A stretch of 64,000 nt of DNA from NCBI GenBank assembly GCA_013284265.1, contig JABTBR010000013.1, forward strand, positions 1 through 64,000, in the 5' to 3' direction. A program made the position numbers and the translations under genes. Source of the stretch: Oxalobacteraceae bacterium (lineage in GTDB: Bacteria; Pseudomonadota; Gammaproteobacteria; Burkholderiales; Burkholderiaceae_D). This document shows positions 26,633 through 35,346 of this stretch, one piece after another. How positions within the stretch are numbered: the stretch's first letter is position 1; each line of letters opens with the position of its first letter. The notes below the pieces were generated by a model, which did not search any database, was not told the origin of the DNA, and was given only the letters and a program-made list of their open reading frames with translations.

Positions 26633-26890
26633 ATGAATATTACGCTGCGATTTTTTGCCAGCGTGCGCGAAACGCTCGGCACCTCAAGCGAAACGATGGC
26701 CGTACCGGCCGGCGTGAGCAGTGTGGGCGCGCTGCGCGCGCAACTGGTGGCGCGCGGTGGCGTATGGGAACAGGCGCTGGGCGAAAACCGTGCGCTGCGC
26801 ATGGCCTGCGATCAGGTCATGTGCAACGCCGAGACGGCACTGAGCGAAGGCTGCGAAGTGGCCTTCTTCCCGCCGGTGACGGGCGGCTAG
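26633..26890 (+). CDS. moaD: Molybdopterin synthase small subunit MoaD
   Basis: An 85-residue ubiquitin-like sulfur carrier. It begins NITLRFFASVRETLG and ends in PPVTGG; the C-terminal Gly-Gly becomes the thiocarboxylate that donates sulfur to precursor Z in the complex with MoaE. Length is typical (81-90). The ATG at 26633 is favoured because homologs start there; the open frame extends upstream into moeA. The usual next gene moaE is missing here: the following gene runs the other way. Confidence 0.92.
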   Translation: MNITLRFFASVRETLGTSSETMAVPAGVSSVGALRAQLVARGGVWEQALGENRALRMACDQVMCNAETALSEGCEVAFFPPVTGG

Positions 26891-26910
26891 GCGGCCAGGC
26901 GCTTCAGTTG

Positions 26911-27141
26911 TTAGCGCTTGGGCTGGACTGGCGTGCTGTCGCAGGCGGCGCAGGCCAGGCCTGCCTTGTAGCGGCGGTAGGCCGAGAAGGTGAAGATAGC
27001 CGCCGCCGACAATGACCAGATCAGCGCGCTGAGAATGTCGTTGGTGCCGGTCGTGCCCTTGTACCATTCGACCGCCGCCAGAATGCCGAACATCGGCACG
27101 GCGGCCAGCAGAAACCGTTTTACCCAAAAGACTGCACCCAT
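26911..27141 (-). CDS. Small membrane protein of unknown function
   Basis: A 76-residue protein with two hydrophobic segments (about residues 7-24 and 36-54) and a short polar tail ending CAACDSTPVQPKR. The CxxC-like pair of cysteines at the C-terminus is noteworthy but no fold is recognised. It is divergent from the following flavoprotein and lies where moaE would be expected in related genomes. Kept as a gene because coding frame, membrane pattern and a GGAG-like ribosome site before the ATG agree. Confidence 0.6.
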   Translation of the reverse strand: MGAVFWVKRFLLAAVPMFGILAAVEWYKGTTGTNDILSALIWSLSAAAIFTFSAYRRYKAGLACAACDSTPVQPKR

Positions 27142-27224
27142 TTCCGCGCTCCTTCAATAATGACTGGCCATGAGTATGCGCCAGTTCGCGCAAGGAGCGC
27201 AATCCTATCGTTTCAGGTCACAGC

Positions 27225-28469
27225 ATGCACTCACAAACACAATCCCGGCGCGTGGTCGTCATCGGCGGCGGTCCGGCCGGTCTGATGGCCGCGCACACGC
27301 TGGCCAGGGGCGGCGCGCAGGTGGACCTGTACGACGCCATGCCTTCGGTCGGCCGCAAGTTCCTGCTGGCTGGGCGCGGTGGCATGAACATCACCCATGC
27401 CGAAGCGTATGAGGTGTTCGTCACCCGCTACGCCAAAGCCGCCGCCTCGCTGCGGCCCATGCTCGATGCCTTCGGCCCCCAGCAGGTGCGCGACTGGGTA
27501 CACAGCCTGGGCGTGGATACCTTCGTCGGCAGTTCCGGCCGCGTGTTCCCCACCGATATGAAGGCCGCGCCCATGCTGCGCGCCTGGCTGCATCAAATGC
27601 GCGAAGACGGCGTGCGCGTGCATACGCGGCATCGCTGGCTGGGCTGGAACGGCAGCGCGCTGCGTATCGCCGGCCCGGATGGCGAGGTGGCGGTGGAGTG
27701 CGATGCTGTCGTGCTGGCGTTGGGCGGCGCGAGCTGGGCGCGGCTGGGCTCCGATGGCGCCTGGATTCCCTTGCTGGCGCAGCAGGGCGTGGAAGTGGCG
27801 CCGTTGGCGCCGGCCAACTGCGGCTTCGATGTGGACTGGAGCAGCCATTTCAGCGACAAGTTTGCGGGTGATCCGCTGACGACGGTGGCGATCGTATCCA
27901 CCGATGCCAGCGGCCAGACGGTGCGCAAGCAGGGCCAGTTTGTGGTCACGGCGAGCGGCGTTGAGGGGAGTCTGATTTATGCGCTGTCGGCCGCGTTGCG
28001 CGACCAGATCAGCGCCAACGGCAGCACGCAGATTTATCTGGACCTGCTGCCGGATCTGACGGCGGGGCGGGTGGCCGATGAAGTGGCGCGGCCGCGCGGC
28101 GCGCGCTCCATGTCCAGCCATCTGCAAAGCCGGCTGGGACTGAAGGGCGTCAAGGCCGGCTTGCTGCGTGAGTGCACTAGTGCCGCCGTCTTTGCCGATA
28201 CGGATCAACTGGCGGCGGCGATCAAGCTGCTGCCGGTACGCCTGGTGCGGCCACGTCCGATCGATGAAGCCATCAGCAGCGCCGGTGGCGTATGCTTCGA
28301 TGCGCTCGATGGGCTGATGCTCAAGTCGCGGCCCGGCACCTTCGTCGCCGGCGAAATGGTGGACTGGGAAGCGCCCACTGGTGGCTATCTGCTCACAGCC
28401 TGCTTCGCCACTGGGCTGGAAGCGGGGCGGCAGACGCTGTCCTGGCTTCAGAATTCGACAAATAGTTAG
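27225..28469 (+). CDS. FAD-dependent oxidoreductase, HI0933/YhiN-like (TIGR03862 type)
   Basis: A 414-residue flavoprotein. The FAD-binding Rossmann motif VVVIGGGPAGLMAAHTLARGG is at residues 9-29 and is followed by GRKFLLAGRGGMNITHAE, the signature of the HI0933 family. A closing FAD motif, FVAGEMVDWEAPTGGYLL, lies near residue 380, and ACFATGLEAGR follows. The biochemical reaction of this family is not established. No partner gene is clear; the gene stands alone between a divergent membrane protein and an unrelated one. Confidence 0.87.
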   Translation: MHSQTQSRRVVVIGGGPAGLMAAHTLARGGAQVDLYDAMPSVGRKFLLAGRGGMNITHAEAYEVFVTRYAKAAASLRPMLDAFGPQQVRDWVHSLGVDTFVGSSGRVFPTDMKAAPMLRAWLHQMREDGVRVHTRHRWLGWNGSALRIAGPDGEVAVECDAVVLALGGASWARLGSDGAWIPLLAQQGVEVAPLAPANCGFDVDWSSHFSDKFAGDPLTTVAIVSTDASGQTVRKQGQFVVTASGVEGSLIYALSAALRDQISANGSTQIYLDLLPDLTAGRVADEVARPRGARSMSSHLQSRLGLKGVKAGLLRECTSAAVFADTDQLAAAIKLLPVRLVRPRPIDEAISSAGGVCFDALDGLMLKSRPGTFVAGEMVDWEAPTGGYLLTACFATGLEAGRQTLSWLQNSTNS

Positions 28470-28572
28470 TCAGGTAGCGGAAGGCCGTGGGCACGAAATG
28501 CTCCAGGTGTTAAACTTCGGATAATATTCCTCGCTGTTTTACAGATGCGGTTCATTTCGTGATGGGGCACTT

Positions 28573-29097
28573 ATGAAAAACTGGCCGACCCGGTGGGTTC
28601 AACTGGCTGCGGCAATTGCGGCGATCGGCGCAGTCATTCATCTGGCGGCTATCGTAGGTGGGCCGTCCTGGTACGCCTATTTCGGCGCGCCGCCTCAGAT
28701 CGTTGCGTCAGCCCGCGACGGCACATGGCTCGCGCCTGTCAGTGCGGCGATCATTGCCGTTTTGATGGGCCTTTGCGCCGCCTATGCCTGCTCGGGCATT
28801 GCGCTGATTCGTCGTCTACCTTTGCTTCGACCCGTTCTGGCGAGTATTGCGGCGGTGTGCCTTGTCCGGGCCTTCGTACTCATTCCGCTGGCGTTCACCC
28901 ACGCTGAGTTGCGCAATACCTTCGAGTTCGGAGCCGCTCTCGTTTGGGGATTGGCTGGCGTTGGATTCGCCGTTGGGTTCAGTAGCACGCGGAAGGGGGA
29001 TAGGTTACAACGGCAGCATCAACGGCCGTTTTCCGAAGTGTTAGCGAGTATGCCCAATGTAGGAAATGATATCGATTTCGATACGCGCAATCGCTAG
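28573..29097 (+). CDS. Hypothetical membrane protein, four predicted helices
   Basis: A 174-residue protein with hydrophobic stretches at about residues 10-30, 52-75, 85-105 and 112-132 and a hydrophilic C-terminal tail. I do not recognise the family. The stop overlaps the last four bases of the convergent acetyltransferase gene. Codon use is less GC-rich than in its neighbours. Its role is unknown. Confidence 0.6.
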   Translation: MKNWPTRWVQLAAAIAAIGAVIHLAAIVGGPSWYAYFGAPPQIVASARDGTWLAPVSAAIIAVLMGLCAAYACSGIALIRRLPLLRPVLASIAAVCLVRAFVLIPLAFTHAELRNTFEFGAALVWGLAGVGFAVGFSSTRKGDRLQRQHQRPFSEVLASMPNVGNDIDFDTRNR

Positions 29098-29732
29098 GAA
29101 CAAACCGGAAGTACCGCCGTCGAATAGGGCGCCAACACTCGCCATCCCAGGCTCAGGTAAAGCGCGCGGCCCGCCTCGGTCGCGACGAGCAGGCGCTCGG
29201 AGGCGCCGGCCGAATCAGCTATTTCATCCAGCGCGTGCATCAATACGCTGCCCAGTCCTTTTCTGCGATGGGGTTCCAGCGTTTCGATGCGGTCGAATAT
29301 AGCGCTTTCACGGTTTAGTACGACATGTCCCAGCGCCGCTGTCTGGCCGCTCGAATCGGTGAGACGTACTGCGTGAATTCCGTGTTCCAGTTCGCGGCTC
29401 GCTGCATAGCCGGCCGGCGGTGAGATGGACTTGTTCATCGACGAAGGTCGGTACATGAGATAGCCCGGACTCTCAATCGTCCAGCGAGTGGGAAGGGCGC
29501 GGCGCATCGTGTCCGTATCGACCGCCGCTTTGAGAAAGATGAACGGCTCGTGTATTTGTGCAGCGCACTCGCTCAATTCTGGTCCGGCTTCAAGAAACAC
29601 ATGGCGGCGCAATTGCTCTGGCAGACCCACCTCGGCAACCAGTCCGCCACCCAAATGTTTGGGTGGCGGCACTCTTCGGGCCAGGCACCAGCCTGTCAGC
29701 CAGCGTTCAAGCAGGTTCAAATCAAGATTCAT
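29094..29732 (-). CDS. GNAT-family N-acetyltransferase
   Basis: A 212-residue protein. The acetyl-CoA binding motif A of the GNAT fold is in the C-terminal half: IETLEPHRRKGLGSVLMHAL (about residues 147-166), followed by LLVATEAGRALYLSLGWRVL, the usual beta5 segment. The N-terminal part (about 1-100) has no recognised domain. The acyl acceptor cannot be deduced; small molecules, antibiotics or protein N-termini are all possible. Convergent with the preceding membrane protein gene. Confidence 0.85.
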   Translation of the reverse strand: MNLDLNLLERWLTGWCLARRVPPPKHLGGGLVAEVGLPEQLRRHVFLEAGPELSECAAQIHEPFIFLKAAVDTDTMRRALPTRWTIESPGYLMYRPSSMNKSISPPAGYAASRELEHGIHAVRLTDSSGQTAALGHVVLNRESAIFDRIETLEPHRRKGLGSVLMHALDEIADSAGASERLLVATEAGRALYLSLGWRVLAPYSTAVLPVCS

Positions 29733-29930
29733 GGTTTGTCCAAAGGATTGCCGGTGGAGTGGAGGAATTTTACCAAATAGCGTTCAAGCTTGTGCTCGCC
29801 AGGTACTGCCGCGCAGACTTCAGCGTACCGTCTGCTGGCGCTTTCCGATCGGCCTTAGCTTGTTAGCAAGGTGTTTGCGATACTGCATGCCTTGATGAAC
29901 TCGGCACTTCGATCTGGAAAGGTATTGCGC

Positions 29931-30779
29931 ATGGCGTTGACGAATATGAGATTGCGCCTTGGCACGATAGCTGGTTTGCTGCTGGGTTTATGTGGCAATA
30001 CCGGTGCCGCGGCACCAACTGGCGCCGATCCGGTACCCGTGGTCGAAGTGAGCGGCCTGAGCGATCCGGCCGAACGGTCCTACCGCAGCTTACTCAAAGG
30101 GATGAAGCTGTTCGAGCAATATCATCAGCGCGCACCTCAGGCCAGCCTGCGTTTCAAGTTGCTCCATCATGTGAGCGATCCGGGCCGCAAGACAATTTCC
30201 CTCACCATTCTCGGCAAGCGCAAACCGATCCCCTTGGCATTGGATGACGAGCTGGCCTTCGTGCTGCCAGTCGATCAGGCTTTGGCCGACGATGGGGCGC
30301 GTGTAGTGGCCAATCGTCTGACGCGCAATCTGTTGTGGCAAACCGAAGTACGCACGCCCGGACTGCCGAACGGCACCCGCCGCTTGGGCGATCTGCGGCT
30401 GGAATGCAATGTCAGCATCGTCGGCTTTGTGAGCGACTTCCCGCTGACGCCGGGCAATATCGCGCTGAGCCTGATGGACAATCCTTGCGGACGCAGCGGC
30501 GTGATGTATCCCTTCCTGTCCGACCGTCCGCTGTTCGGCGTGACCCTGGTCTCGGGCCAGCGGCGCCAGACCATCGCTAGCGACATGCTGTTCGGCAGCG
30601 GTATGGACAGCTTCGTGACGAAACTGGTGTACACCGGCAAGGACTGGAGTTTCCTGCGCGACCGCGCCTATCGTCTACCCTTGTGGGACGACAGTTGGCC
30701 GGACGATACGCTGGTGGAATTTGAATACATGGAAGATCAGGCGGCCACGGCCGCGATCTGCAAGGAGGCTTGCCAATGA
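29931..30779 (+). CDS. Secreted protein of unknown function
   Basis: A 282-residue protein with a signal peptide (MALTNMRLRLGTIAGLLLGL and cleavage near GAAAPT). I do not recognise the fold of the mature part, which alternates short beta-like stretches. Three conserved-looking cysteines (LRLECNVSIV, MDNPCGRSG, CKEACQ) could form a disulfide. The ATG at 29931 has GGAAAGG eight bases upstream and puts the signal sequence at the N-terminus; an earlier in-frame ATG at 29871 is less likely. Its stop overlaps the start of the lipoprotein gene by four bases, so the two products probably act together in the envelope. Confidence 0.65.
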   Translation: MALTNMRLRLGTIAGLLLGLCGNTGAAAPTGADPVPVVEVSGLSDPAERSYRSLLKGMKLFEQYHQRAPQASLRFKLLHHVSDPGRKTISLTILGKRKPIPLALDDELAFVLPVDQALADDGARVVANRLTRNLLWQTEVRTPGLPNGTRRLGDLRLECNVSIVGFVSDFPLTPGNIALSLMDNPCGRSGVMYPFLSDRPLFGVTLVSGQRRQTIASDMLFGSGMDSFVTKLVYTGKDWSFLRDRAYRLPLWDDSWPDDTLVEFEYMEDQAATAAICKEACQ

Positions 30780-31159
30780 AAACTCGCTACCTGATCGGTT
30801 TGATATTCGCCGCTGTGCTGGCGGGATGTGCCGCCACCGGCAATGGCCAGGCGACCCGCGATGCCGCCGCGCGCGACGCGGAAGTCGTGCCCGGACGCAG
30901 CACCAAGACCGATATCGTCAAGGCCTATGGCGAGGCGCATGTGTTCAAGTTCGATAGCGGCTATGAAATCTGGGTGTATCAGAACAGCCAGACCATCCCG
31001 CGCTTCGTGCGGCACTTGCCGCTGGTCGGAATGGCCGCCTCGCTGGTGCCGGACCGGAGCAGGGAATTGGTGCTGCTGTTCGGGCCGGACCATGTGTTGC
31101 GCAAGGTGCGCATGCATCAGGAGGTGGCAAGCAAGCTGGCCGCCGCGGAATCCCGGTGA
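30776..31159 (+). CDS. Small lipoprotein, weakly BamE/SmpA-like
   Basis: A 127-residue lipoprotein with a lipobox AVLAGC at about residues 13-18. The mature part has GRSTKTDIVKAYGEAHVFKF followed by GYEIWVYQ, a pattern resembling the short BamE/SmpA fold (G-x-T-x3-V, then a Gly, then W-x-Y); this match is weak and inferred. AAGGAGG precedes the ATG at 30776, which overlaps the previous stop (ATGA), so translation is coupled. Likely outer-membrane anchored. Confidence 0.75.
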   Translation: MKTRYLIGLIFAAVLAGCAATGNGQATRDAAARDAEVVPGRSTKTDIVKAYGEAHVFKFDSGYEIWVYQNSQTIPRFVRHLPLVGMAASLVPDRSRELVLLFGPDHVLRKVRMHQEVASKLAAAESR

Positions 31160-31190
31160 GCCGGGTTGGCGGCGGCTGGCGCTGCCGGTC

Positions 31191-32000
31191 TTAATGATCC
31201 CAGCTGACTTCGCCCGAACCATTGCGGCTGACGTTGCGCTGGTCGGGATTGCCGAACACGCGCACGTCGCCGCTGCCATGCAGCACCACGTCGGCGGATT
31301 GGCGGGCAAACACATTGCTGCTGCCCGAACCCTTGAGGTTGACGGTGACCTTGTCCGAGGCCAGATGCTGGGCATCGAGATCGCCCGAGCCGGTCACTTC
31401 GGCGCTCAACGTCTTGCAGCTGCCGGCCGAGGTGATCTGGCCGGAGCCGACCATTTCCAGCGAGACCTTGTCGCTATTGCCCGCATTCAGGTTCAGGTCA
31501 CCGCTGCCATGCACGCCGGCGGCCACGTCCTTGTAGCGGCCGTTGAAGGTCACATTGCCCGAACCGTGCAGGTCCAGCGCGAACTTCTGGCCGCTGAAGC
31601 CGTTGACGGTGCTGTCGCCGCTGCCGTGGACTTCCAGCTTGGCCAGTTCCGGCAAGACCAGCTCCACCTGCAGGGGACGGCGGTGGTGCAGCAGCATGCC
31701 CTTGGTGCCGATGTGCAGCACCTTGCCGTCCTGGGTGGTTTCGACATTGGCCAGCAGGCGCTGTTCGCCGCGCACCTTGAGCGAAGCGGTTTCGCCCTGG
31801 CGCAGGGTCAGGTCGATCGGGCCGTTCAGCTCGACGATGACGACGCTACCGGTGACGGGGCGGTTCTCGGCGCCGAGCGCATGGCCGGCGGCGCTGGAGG
31901 GATTGGCGCTGCCGTAGGCGCGCAGCATGCTGAAGGACACGCCGATCAGCAGGAAGGCCAGCAGCAAGAGGCTGGCGCCGACTTTGAATAAGGCTCGCAT
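31191..32000 (-). CDS. GIN-domain protein (DUF2807), membrane-anchored
   Basis: A 269-residue protein. Residues 8-30 form a membrane anchor or signal sequence. The rest is a repetitive beta-solenoid of the GIN type, with eight GSG turns (HGSGD, HGSGN, VGSGQ, TGSGD, KGSGS and so on) about every 17-22 residues. GIN domains are thought to be exposed adhesin-like or sensor modules; function is not established. It follows the HAAS-domain gene after 32 bases and has AAAGGAA before the ATG. Such GIN or DUF4097 proteins commonly accompany HAAS proteins in putative envelope-stress cassettes. Confidence 0.85.
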   Translation of the reverse strand: MRALFKVGASLLLLAFLLIGVSFSMLRAYGSANPSSAAGHALGAENRPVTGSVVIVELNGPIDLTLRQGETASLKVRGEQRLLANVETTQDGKVLHIGTKGMLLHHRRPLQVELVLPELAKLEVHGSGDSTVNGFSGQKFALDLHGSGNVTFNGRYKDVAAGVHGSGDLNLNAGNSDKVSLEMVGSGQITSAGSCKTLSAEVTGSGDLDAQHLASDKVTVNLKGSGSSNVFARQSADVVLHGSGDVRVFGNPDQRNVSRNGSGEVSWDH

Positions 32001-32032
32001 GACAGTGTTCCTTTAAAAAAGCCCGGTCCGCC

Positions 32033-32806
32033 TTAGCGGCCACGCAGCAGGGCAAGGTTCATGGCAACGTAGCGGCGGATGCCGATCACGGTGTACTTGG
32101 TGATGACCAGGCTGACCAGGCATAGGGCGATGCCGGCCAGCACCAGACCCAGTCCGAAGAAGGTCTGGGTGCTGCGGGCGCCATTGTCGAAATCTGTGCT
32201 GATGTGCACGCTGCCGCCTGCCAGCAGCGAGGAGCGCTCGATAATCTTGGACGGCTTGCCGTCTTCATCGCGGCGGCTGTCGTCGTCGCGTTCGCGTTCG
32301 AATTCGATGCCGTTCTCGCTGATCAGAATGCGGCCATGTACTTGATCGTCGCTGTCGACGAAGCCCATTTCGTGCGCCACTTCGCGCAAGGGACCGTTGA
32401 GCACCAGCTCGTTCTGGCCGGACAGACCACTGGCGGTGATCACTACGCCACCCAGATAGAACAGCAGCGAGCAGACGTAGATCGCGGTCAGCAGGGCGCC
32501 ATAGACCATGGCGGGGATCAGCATGAACAGATTGAAGATGGCCAGGCCCACCGAGGAAACCAGCATGCGCATCAGGTTGACCGGGGTCTTTTTCTGTTCG
32601 AAATTATGCAGATGGGTGTTGGCACGCAAGGTCATGGCGATCTTGCGGGGCTCGTCCAGGCCCTTGCTGATCTCGGCATCCGTGCGGCCGGCGGCCTGTG
32701 CGTCTATCCAGTGCTGCTCGTAATAGGCCAGGGTCTTGGCGACGGTTTCCGCCGGCAGGCCGGTCAAGGCCCGTTTCAGTGCGTCGAGGTATTCCTGTTT
32801 ATTCAT
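32033..32806 (-). CDS. HAAS-domain (DUF1700-like) membrane protein
   Basis: A 257-residue protein. The N-terminal 65 residues match the HAAS helical domain (MNKQEYLDALKRALTGLPAE, then YYEQHWIDAQAAGRTDAEI). Three hydrophobic stretches follow (about 85-105, 107-130 and 215-240), with a polar section holding RERDDDSRRDEDG between them. HAAS proteins usually neighbour a PadR-type repressor and a GIN or DUF4097 protein. Here the GIN gene is present downstream, but no PadR gene is found; a 50-residue exported peptide gene precedes it by 12 bases. Confidence 0.82.
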   Translation of the reverse strand: MNKQEYLDALKRALTGLPAETVAKTLAYYEQHWIDAQAAGRTDAEISKGLDEPRKIAMTLRANTHLHNFEQKKTPVNLMRMLVSSVGLAIFNLFMLIPAMVYGALLTAIYVCSLLFYLGGVVITASGLSGQNELVLNGPLREVAHEMGFVDSDDQVHGRILISENGIEFERERDDDSRRDEDGKPSKIIERSSLLAGGSVHISTDFDNGARSTQTFFGLGLVLAGIALCLVSLVITKYTVIGIRRYVAMNLALLRGR

Positions 32807-32818
32807 GGCAAGGTCTCT

Positions 32819-32971
32819 TTAATGCATTGCAGGCACGATGTAGAAGTGCATAAGGGGGTGTTTGCCCAGTTCGCCAGTCTGGCTCGCCGCGCAGTTCTGG
32901 ACGATGGCGGCCGTGCTGGCCGCTACCAGTGCAAGAACTGCAAGGGTTTTGATGCTGAGCGAGGTATTCAT
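32819..32971 (-). CDS. Short exported peptide (50 residues) leading the HAAS-GIN operon
   Basis: A small open frame with a signal-peptide-like start (MNTSLSIKTLAVLALVAAST), a region with one Cys (IVQNCAASQTGELG) and a tail rich in His and Met (KHPLMHFYIVPAMH). CAAGG lies eight bases before the ATG. It ends 12 bases before the HAAS gene and is probably its first co-transcribed gene. The mature peptide would be only about 25-30 residues. No family is recognised; a chance frame cannot be excluded, but the signal sequence and position support a real gene. Confidence 0.55.
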   Translation of the reverse strand: MNTSLSIKTLAVLALVAASTAAIVQNCAASQTGELGKHPLMHFYIVPAMH

Positions 32972-33105
32972 GTGCTTGCCTTGTGAAGGTGTGTTGCCGA
33001 TGGTGAGACTGTACAGTCGTCACTGGCAAGCCGCCATCGACTTACGACAGGCTGCAATTTGGTGCGACAGGCGACAGAAAGCGGGGACTGGAAGGCAGGC
33101 CCGCT

Positions 33106-34482
33106 TCAGACGAACAGGCTGGCGGCCGCGCCTATGCCGCTGCGCACGGCCGATTCCAGCGTGGCGGGATAGTCGCTGGCGGTGTAATCGCCGGCGATGG
33201 CCAGCCCGCTCAGCCCGGTAGAGTTGCCTGGGCGAATCATTGCCGGCGCGCAGGCGAAGGTGGCGCGTTTCTCGGTAATGACCTTGAACCAGCGCGGGGC
33301 GCCCAGCTCCGGCCACTGGAAGGCGACCGCCAGTTGCACGGCCACCGCCTCGGCCAGCAGCGCGTGGCCTTGCTCGACCACCGCGCCCGAGGCGCTGATG
33401 ACCACGGCCAGCAAGCCGGCCTGTTTGCTGTCCAGTTGGCCCCGGTCGAAGACGAACTGGCCCCATTCGTGGCGGTCGGGCTGGTCGACCAGGGCGTACA
33501 TCGGCAGGTCCAGCTTGAGTCCGGCATCGTATTGCAGGTAGCAGGTGGTGATCGCTTCCGATTCGAAGGCGGTCAGCTGGGTGCATAGTGCGCTGGTGTC
33601 GGCGCCGGCTATGTCGTGCAGCAGCACGGCGGCGTGACTGGCGGTGTTGGCCAGCACCACGCCGTCGAAATAGGCGCTCCAGTTGCCGCCGACGGCGTCG
33701 CCGCTGGCGTCAACCTTCCATAAGCCGTTCCCGGCGCGTTGCAGCGAGCGCACTTTGGCGCCGGTGCGCACGGAACCGTCGTGACTGGCCAGCCAGCGGC
33801 AGGCGGCGTCGGGGAAGAGGGCGCTCAGGTCGGCGCGGGGGAGCAGCATGTCGGAGGCGCTGCGGGAGGCGCCCAGGCTGTCGCGCAGCACATTCAGGAA
33901 AATCTGGGCCGAGGCGCGCTCGGGCGGCGTATTCAGCGCCGCCAGACAGAGCGGGCGCCACATCAGCTTGATCAGGCGCTCGGTCTGGTCGAAACGTTGC
34001 AGCAGTTCGCCAACGCTGCAATCGGCATGCAGTTGCCAGCCCATCCAGCGCGCGGTGGTGGAAAAGCGTGCCAGTGACAGCTTGTCTTCGCGCTCCAGTC
34101 CCTTGGCGCGCAGCAGTGCGACCAGCATGTGCAGCGGCGCGGGCAGGCGCGGGGCGAGGAAGTCCATGCCGGGCGCGGGCGACAGCGGCGGATAGCGCAT
34201 CTGCAGGGGCAGCTTGAGCACGGCCTGGTGCAGGTCCACGCCCACCAGCTTCATCAGGCGCAGGGTGTCGCGGTAGGCGCCCAGCATGATGTGCTGGCCA
34301 TTGTCGAGGGTGGCATCGTCGGTGGCGACACGGCGGGCGCGGCCGCCTAAAGTACGGGCCGCTTCGAATAGGGTGACCTTGTGGCCGGCGCGGGCTAGCT
34401 CGACGGCGGCGGCGCAGCCGGACCAGCCGCCACCCACCACCGCCACCGTGCGGCGCGTCAGCGCGGGTTCCTGCTTAGCCAC
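33106..34482 (-). CDS. hpnE: Hydroxysqualene dehydroxylase HpnE
   Basis: A 458-residue FAD-dependent enzyme that reduces hydroxysqualene to squalene, the last step of the HpnC-D-E route. The FAD dinucleotide fold VAVVGGGWSGCAAAVELARAG is at about residues 13-33; GGRARRVATDDATLDNGQH follows and a closing FAD motif, LAIAGDYTASDYPATLESAV, lies near 425. The start is a GTG overlapping the hpnD stop by eight bases. No squalene-hopene cyclase (shc) lies downstream, so the product may feed hopanoid synthesis encoded elsewhere, or squalene may be used as such. Confidence 0.93.
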   Translation of the reverse strand: MAKQEPALTRRTVAVVGGGWSGCAAAVELARAGHKVTLFEAARTLGGRARRVATDDATLDNGQHIMLGAYRDTLRLMKLVGVDLHQAVLKLPLQMRYPPLSPAPGMDFLAPRLPAPLHMLVALLRAKGLEREDKLSLARFSTTARWMGWQLHADCSVGELLQRFDQTERLIKLMWRPLCLAALNTPPERASAQIFLNVLRDSLGASRSASDMLLPRADLSALFPDAACRWLASHDGSVRTGAKVRSLQRAGNGLWKVDASGDAVGGNWSAYFDGVVLANTASHAAVLLHDIAGADTSALCTQLTAFESEAITTCYLQYDAGLKLDLPMYALVDQPDRHEWGQFVFDRGQLDSKQAGLLAVVISASGAVVEQGHALLAEAVAVQLAVAFQWPELGAPRWFKVITEKRATFACAPAMIRPGNSTGLSGLAIAGDYTASDYPATLESAVRSGIGAAASLFV

Positions 34483-35308
34483 GAATATAGGTCTTCCACG
34501 CCAGCCAGAGCTTGCGGATGGGCGTGAGCGAAATGCGCTGGTTCAACACGTGGTAGCCATCCGCTTCCACTTCGCTCAGCAGGGTGCGGTAGATGGCGGC
34601 CATCATCAGGCCGGGACGCTGGGCGCGGCGGTCGGCGGCCGGCAGCAGGGCGAAGGCTTCGTCGTAGGCTTTTTGTGCGCGCGCGACCTGGAACTTCATC
34701 AGGTTCTCGAAGTTCTCGCTGTGGCGGGCGTTGAGCAGGTCGGCCGCGGTCACATTGAACTGTTGCAGTTCGCTGATCGGCAGGTAGATGCGGCCTTTGC
34801 GCGCGTCTTCGCCGACGTCGCGGATGATATTGGTCAGCTGGAAGGCCAGGCCCAGTTTCTCGGCATATTCCAGGGTTTCCGGCTTGGTGTGGCCGAAGAT
34901 GCTGGCCGACAGGATGCCGACCACGCTGGCCACATGCCAGCAGTAGCGCTGCATGGCCGGGAAGTCGAGGTAGCGGGTCTGGTTCAGATCCATTTCCATG
35001 CCATCGATGATGGCTTGCATATGTTTCTCTTGCAGGCCATAGGTTTGCAGATGGGGCTGCAAGGCTAGCGTGACCGGATGGCTTTGCTTGCCTTCGTACA
35101 TGCCGGAAATTTCTTTGCGCCACCAGGCCAGCTTGACCCGGGCGATCGATTCATCGGTGCATTCGTCGACGGTATCGTCCACTTCGCGGCAGAAAGCGTA
35201 CAGCGCGGTGATCGCGCGGCGGCGCTCCTGCGGCAGGAAGAGGAAGGCGTAATAGAAACTGGAACCGCTCTGGGCGGCTTTTTGTTGGCAGTATTCGTCA
35301 GGTGACAT
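34475..35308 (-). CDS. hpnD: Presqualene diphosphate synthase HpnD
   Basis: A 277-residue all-helical prenyl-transferase. Both Asp-rich magnesium-binding motifs are present: FCREVDDTVDECTD (about residues 38-51) and NIIRDVGEDARKGRIYLP (about 160-177). It joins two farnesyl diphosphates to presqualene diphosphate. The ATG at 35308 is used; a TTG two codons earlier is possible. hpnE follows with an 8-base overlap. hpnC is separated from it by a PEP-CTERM gene, which is unusual since hpnC and hpnD are normally adjacent. Confidence 0.93.
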   Translation of the reverse strand: MSPDEYCQQKAAQSGSSFYYAFLFLPQERRRAITALYAFCREVDDTVDECTDESIARVKLAWWRKEISGMYEGKQSHPVTLALQPHLQTYGLQEKHMQAIIDGMEMDLNQTRYLDFPAMQRYCWHVASVVGILSASIFGHTKPETLEYAEKLGLAFQLTNIIRDVGEDARKGRIYLPISELQQFNVTAADLLNARHSENFENLMKFQVARAQKAYDEAFALLPAADRRAQRPGLMMAAIYRTLLSEVEADGYHVLNQRISLTPIRKLWLAWKTYIRG

Positions 35309-35346
35309 AGTCAAGAATGCAAGGTGAAGCTATCGAAGGCGCTATT

